Positions 6,321 through 7,224 of a DNA stretch of 7,224 nt are shown here, in pieces. The position numbers and the translations under genes were made by a program. Below the pieces are notes generated by a model that saw nothing but the letters and a program-made list of their open reading frames with translations, had not been told where the DNA came from and searched no databases. The stretch is from the NCBI GenBank assembly GCA_018266965.1, contig JAFDZJ010000247.1, positions 1-7,224 on the forward strand, given 5' to 3'. Positions within the stretch are counted from its first letter, which is position 1; each line of letters starts with the position of its first letter. Origin of the DNA: Bacteroidota bacterium (GTDB lineage Bacteria > Bacteroidota > Bacteroidia > Flavobacteriales > Weeksellaceae).

Positions 6321-6525
6321 AATACTTAATTTTTATTGTATAAAATTACGACATTTTTATCTTATAATAGAGATGACTTTTCTCAACTAATATTTTTCAA
6401 TACTATTAAAAATAATCTAATCCAATTAGCTTACCTAATAATTTTTAAAAAATTTATCCAATTATCATATTGCGGTTAATTGAGACAAGAATTTAATTTT
6501 TATTTCCCATGACAGATTATTTTAA

Positions 6526-6533
6526 TAAATTTG
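6526..6533 (+). promoter_or_regulatory. Candidate -7 promoter box for the DUF3822 gene
   Basis: TAAATTTG is an exact TAnnTTTG match 11 bases before the ATG at 6545, the same arrangement as in front of ruvX and the phosphotransferase gene. It lies inside the reading frame of the longer start at 6509. The region is very AT-rich, so a chance match is possible. Confidence 0.35.
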
Positions 6534-6544
6534 TTGTTTCAAGT

Positions 6545-7224
6545 ATGGAGAGATTAAAATTATTATTCGCAAAAGACTGTTTACAATATCAAATTGTAAA
6601 AAACAAAAGCGTATTAGATGAAAATTCGTTTTTTGTAAATCAAGAACAACAAGGATTTTCTTTATTAGAAAAATTAGGAGAGGTGTTGGCAAAACAAAAT
6701 TTCAAAGAAATAGAGATTCTTTCTGCCATCAATCATTTCACAATAGTACCCGATGGTTTTTCGGATCACGACTTGGGTTATGACTTATTGTCTTTCAATT
6801 CCGAAGTGTCAAGACAAGAAGAGGAACTCATGCTTTCCATTAATAAAAAATTTGGAATTCAGTTTTATTATTCGTTTCCAAAAAACTTTTATCACAAAAT
6901 TAAAAATCAAGATGCTGCAACCAGTTTCAATTTTTCTGGTGAGAAATTTTTAAATTCCATCAACAACAAGCACAAAAAAGAAATCCACATCAACCTATAT
7001 CACAATCAGTGCGAATTTTTAGCTATCAGCGATGGACAACTGGTATTGTACAACAATCTTGATGTAAATTCCGAAGTAGATTTTTTATATTTCATCATGT
7101 TTACGCTCAATAAAATTGGCTTCGGTACCAAGGATACTTATTTTTTCGTTTATGGAGAAACAACGGAAAATGAAACTTTCATCTCGGAACTTCGAAAGTT
7201 TGTAAAACATTTGAAAATAGTATT
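6545..7224 (+). CDS. DUF3822 family protein (3'-truncated by window end)
   Basis: The frame is open to the end of the window with no stop, giving about 226 residues from the ATG at 6545. An in-frame ATG at 6509 would add 12 residues. I prefer 6545 because the protein then begins MERLKLLFAKDCLQYQIVKN, as I expect for this family, and because a promoter-like TAAATTTG overlaps the extra codons. Recognisable parts include FSDHDLGYDLLSFNSEV and, further on, EIHINLYHNQCEFLAISDGQLVLYNNL, a strand-rich region in the style of an actin/ASKHA-fold protein. DUF3822 is a conserved Bacteroidota family without a firm function; from memory it is often next to rsmD (16S rRNA methyltransferase), which may lie just right of the window. 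It is cytoplasmic, with no signal peptide. Base composition matches its neighbours. Confidence 0.75.
   Translation, partial: MERLKLLFAKDCLQYQIVKNKSVLDENSFFVNQEQQGFSLLEKLGEVLAKQNFKEIEILSAINHFTIVPDGFSDHDLGYDLLSFNSEVSRQEEELMLSINKKFGIQFYYSFPKNFYHKIKNQDAATSFNFSGEKFLNSINNKHKKEIHINLYHNQCEFLAISDGQLVLYNNLDVNSEVDFLYFIMFTLNKIGFGTKDTYFFVYGETTENETFISELRKFVKHLKIV

Noticed and set aside
1..7224. Search for defence system, prophage, transposon, CRISPR, tRNA or riboswitch
   Set aside because: No transposase, integrase, toxin-antitoxin pair, repeat-spacer array, terminal inverted repeats or recognisable RNA fold was seen. Composition is even and every gene fits a conserved chromosomal family.

Overview
The window looks like an ordinary chromosomal stretch of an AT-rich Flavobacteriia genome, probably Weeksellaceae-like (Chryseobacterium/Elizabethkingia relatives). 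This rests on three things. Several encoded families are largely confined to Bacteroidota (DUF5606, DUF6370, DUF3822, short Smr proteins with a DUF2027-like N-terminus). The promoters fit the Bacteroidota -7 motif TAnnTTTG. Start codons have A-rich leaders rather than clear Shine-Dalgarno sites. The genus is inferred from protein resemblance, not from a search.

Layout from left to right. (1) Positions 1-500, + strand: the 3' end of a lysine/alanine-rich helical protein with LEA-like 11-residue repeats, closed by a strong terminator at 523-569. (2) Positions 596-2518, - strand: a five-helix membrane phosphotransferase of the LTA synthase/sulfatase superfamily, with its own promoter. (3) Positions 2645-3625, - strand: a two-gene phosphoesterase operon, a SixA-type histidine phosphatase followed 12 nt later by a YfcE/MJ0936-type metallophosphoesterase. 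(4) Positions 3729-5328, + strand, divergent from the previous operon: ruvX, def and a DUF5606 gene. ruvX and def share an ATGA stop/start overlap; the DUF5606 protein carries a histone-like K/A/T/P tail. The unit ends in a perfect 11-bp-stem terminator. (5) Positions 5448-5945, + strand: a short Smr-domain protein. It converges on (6) a small secreted four-cysteine DUF6370 protein at 5997-6320 on the - strand, and the two are separated by a hairpin best oriented for the - strand gene. (7) Position about 6545 to the window end, + strand: the 5' part of a DUF3822 gene, cut by the boundary.

Functionally this is housekeeping and envelope content: DNA-junction processing (ruvX), N-terminal deformylation (def), phosphate-ester hydrolysis, an envelope phosphotransferase and several conserved Bacteroidota proteins of unknown role. 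I see no mobile element, CRISPR array, RNA gene, toxin-antitoxin pair or defence island, and no intergenic stretch longer than 300 bases. The points most worth a second look are the LEA-like 11-mer repeat, the lysine-rich tail of the DUF5606 protein, the identical 12-base promoter cores in front of two unrelated genes, one of which would give an almost leaderless ruvX mRNA, and the likely misplaced long start of the DUF3822 gene.
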